From Enterococcus malodoratus ATCC 43197 (GTDB taxonomy: Bacteria > Bacillota > Bacilli > Lactobacillales > Enterococcaceae), in contig NZ_KE136481.1 in the NCBI RefSeq assembly GCF_000407185.1, forward strand, positions 699,136 to 763,135: a stretch of DNA of 64,000 nt. The letters run 5' to 3'. Made by a program: the position numbers and the translations under genes. Shown here piece by piece: positions 62,200 through 64,000 of this stretch. Position 1 is the stretch's first letter. Each line of letters begins with the position of its first letter. The notes beneath the pieces were generated by a model, which did no database searches, had not been told where the DNA came from, and saw only the letters and a program-made list of their open reading frames with translations.

Positions 62200-63192
62200 T
62201 TAATAGTTTTTCAAGCCGACTGCTTGTCCATCAGCATCAAGCAGCTGCGTAATCTCTGCATCTAAATCAACGATCGTCAGCGACATCCCACCCATATCTA
62301 ATGAAGTGACAAAATTACCGACGTAGACCTTCTCGACCTGATGCCCTTTTTCTCTCAATGTAGCTAAAACTTGACCGCAAACCACGTATTGTTCCATCAG
62401 CATCGTTGAGCCTAGTCCAGAAATCATGACAGCTAATTGTTTATTTCCATCAAAATCAAAGTCTGTCAAAATGGCTTCCGTCATCTCGATCGCGATTTCC
62501 TTAGCACTTCCTAAGGCTTGCTTTTCGATCCCGGTTTCACCATGATGGCCGATCCCAAACTCCAGCGTACCCGATTCAATCAAGAAATTGGGCGTGCCGA
62601 CCGCTGGAATAGCGCATGGCTTAACGCCAACACAAATGCTTCTAGTTCGATCAACTACTTTTTGTGCAACTTCAATGACCTCAGTTAAGGTTCCGCCGGA
62701 CGCTGCCTTTGCGCCGCCGATCTTCCACATGAAGTAACCGCCAGCGATTCCGTGACGTTTTTCACGAGTTTCTTTAGGAGAAGAGGCGATGTCATCTGTC
62801 GCGACTACATACTTCACTTCGATATCTTCATCTTCTGCCATTTGGATTGCCATCTTAACATTCATGTTGTCACCCGCGTAATTTCCAAAAAGACACGCTA
62901 CACCGTAACCATTATCCGCCTCGATCATCGCGTCCAAAAAAGCTTGAGCCGGCGGCGAAGCAAATACTTCTCCGATGGCTACTGCATCCAGCATACCTTC
63001 ACCTATATAGCCGAGAAATGCTGGTTCGTGTCCACTACCGCCGCCTGTGATCACACCGACCTTTTCCTGCTTATCTCTGAGCGTTACCACATGATCATTC
63101 AATGTCGAAAGCATGACTTCGGGATGCGCCGCAGTAAAGCCCTTCAGCATATCCTCAACGATAAAATCCGGATCGTTCACAAAAATCTGCAT
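62200..63192 (-). CDS. dhaK: Dihydroxyacetone kinase subunit DhaK
   Basis: A 330-residue protein with GVITGGGSGHEPAFLGYIGEGMLDAVAIGEVFASP near residue 45 and FGIGHHGETGIEK (~213), which contains the His that binds dihydroxyacetone covalently. It binds the substrate while DhaL carries the nucleotide. It starts three bases after dhaL stops. No DhaM gene is visible in the window. Confidence 0.94.
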   Translation of the reverse strand: MQIFVNDPDFIVEDMLKGFTAAHPEVMLSTLNDHVVTLRDKQEKVGVITGGGSGHEPAFLGYIGEGMLDAVAIGEVFASPPAQAFLDAMIEADNGYGVACLFGNYAGDNMNVKMAIQMAEDEDIEVKYVVATDDIASSPKETREKRHGIAGGYFMWKIGGAKAASGGTLTEVIEVAQKVVDRTRSICVGVKPCAIPAVGTPNFLIESGTLEFGIGHHGETGIEKQALGSAKEIAIEMTEAILTDFDFDGNKQLAVMISGLGSTMLMEQYVVCGQVLATLREKGHQVEKVYVGNFVTSLDMGGMSLTIVDLDAEITQLLDADGQAVGLKNY

Positions 63193-63195
63193 CGC

Positions 63196-63846
63196 TTATT
63201 CCTCCAACAATTCTTTTATTGTGTTGACCATCGCTTCGATAATTAAATAGCAGGAAGTCGCCCCAGCATCTTGATGTCCGATTGAACGATCGCCGATCCT
63301 GCTTGCTCGCCCGATCTTAGCCGGGATTTCTTTTGTTGCTTCTAGTCCAGCCTTTGCGGCCGTTAACGACTTTGTTAGACATTCTTCGAAAGAATCATTT
63401 TCAGCTATGGCTTTTTCATACGTTTCTACTGTTGGTACCAGTACATCGATCAAACTTTTATCTCCAACTTTAGCGTCGGTTAGGTCAGAAAGATTTTGAT
63501 AGCCTTTCTGCAGCATTTTCAGCATTAGCTCGTTGCTGATTACTTCACTTTTTCTAGATGCAGCACTCAATCCTCTAAAGAAACTGCCATATAATGGGCC
63601 CATTGAACCGCCGATTTTAGTGACTAACACGTGACTGATTACCTTCAATCCATCACTCATCGTATAGCTCGGCAGCTCATCTAGTTCTTGACGAGCGAAG
63701 GTAATGCCTTTATTCATATTGATGCCGTGATCGCCATCGCCGCCATGACTGTCGACCTCACTCAGATACCCCTTATTGGTCTGAATTGTCGCAATAATCG
63801 CATCAACGATTCGACTTCCTGCTTGATTCGTAAATTCGGTCTTCAC
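63196..63846 (-). CDS. dhaL: Dihydroxyacetone kinase subunit DhaL
   Basis: A 216-residue all-helical subunit. DSHGGDGDHGINMNKG (residues ~32-47) is the Mg-ADP site with its three Asp residues, and GGSMGPLYGSFF and GDRSIGHQDAGATSC are conserved. It pairs with DhaK downstream. In PTS-linked systems it keeps ADP bound and is recharged by DhaM. Confidence 0.94.
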   Translation of the reverse strand: MKTEFTNQAGSRIVDAIIATIQTNKGYLSEVDSHGGDGDHGINMNKGITFARQELDELPSYTMSDGLKVISHVLVTKIGGSMGPLYGSFFRGLSAASRKSEVISNELMLKMLQKGYQNLSDLTDAKVGDKSLIDVLVPTVETYEKAIAENDSFEECLTKSLTAAKAGLEATKEIPAKIGRASRIGDRSIGHQDAGATSCYLIIEAMVNTIKELLEE

Positions 63847-63852
63847 ACTGAT

Positions 63853-64000
63853 TTATCCCTTCTTTTCCAGAAATTTCTGATAATTCTCCTTAATCACCTG
63901 ATGCATCCGATTGTCTGCCGGAATCTTGGTGAAATGAACGATCGCTTCATCGATGCCATGTTTCTTTACAAAAGCCAATAATTCTACCGATTGATCATCT
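63853..64000 (-). CDS. C-terminal end of an unidentified protein (runs off the window)
   Basis: The frame is open from the window edge to TAA 63853-63855 and ends ...NRMHQVIKENYQKFLEKKG. It is six bases from the DhaL start and so in the same operon. The 48 visible residues are helical and charged; they are too few to name a family. Confidence 0.5.
   Translation of the reverse strand, partial: DDQSVELLAFVKKHGIDEAIVHFTKIPADNRMHQVIKENYQKFLEKKG

Overview
The window is low-GC Gram-positive DNA, most likely Enterococcus or a close relative. The evidence is strong purine-rich ribosome-binding sites, a phosphoketolase, several PTS operons, a Rex repressor and an A118-like prophage. This assignment comes from gene content and codon style, not from a database search.

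Bases 1 to about 25,590 are the right-hand part of a prophage integrated at the 3' end of a tRNA-Gly gene (25,594-25,664). The lytic genes lie on the minus strand. From the left edge these are head genes (partial major capsid, scaffold, minor capsid, portal, large and small terminase), a ~720-base gene-free block that looks like one large structured RNA (about 7,126-7,850), an ArpU-type late regulator, small accessory genes, a methyltransferase, a complete internal tyrosine recombinase, a DnaD-type replication protein, a RecT/YqaJ recombination pair and early regulators. A divergent cro/cI switch sits at 20,340-20,500. The lysogeny module is on the plus strand: repressor, ImmA-like protease, an anchored OB-fold-like protein, a HipA-like kinase with a DUF3037 partner, a small protein and the integrase, which is broken by an in-frame TAA. 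An IS30-family element (8,807-9,858) has landed in the accessory region. At least eight short plus-strand units, each a TG-extended -10 followed by hairpin(s) and a T-tract, lie in the gaps between minus-strand lytic genes. Three of them share one architecture.

Bases 25,594-32,520 are host chromosome: tRNA-Gly, a thioredoxin-like protein, Rex with a Rex-box-like site, an ABC-F ATPase, a C39-like peptidase and phosphoketolase. Bases 32,521-41,285 are a sugar-acid locus: a mannose-family PTS, mannonate dehydratase, KDPG aldolase, two dehydrogenases, a membrane protein of unknown role and a divergent RpiR regulator.

Bases 41,386-44,468 hold membrane and envelope genes under a TetR regulator with three similar operator-like palindromes. 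Then follow an atypical M24 protein, a DeoR regulator and a proline-racemase-family enzyme. Bases 48,185-54,260 are a beta-glucoside PTS operon (EIIB, EIIC, EIIA, 6-phospho-beta-glucosidase, LicR-type regulator, YczE-like protein). A P-type cation ATPase (54,377-57,037) has a leader with a 21-codon ORF beginning Met-Asp-Pro-Asp. The right end carries an XRE/TPR regulator, an aminotransferase, a HAD phosphatase, and an operon joining hexulose-phosphate synthase/isomerase to dihydroxyacetone kinase subunits.
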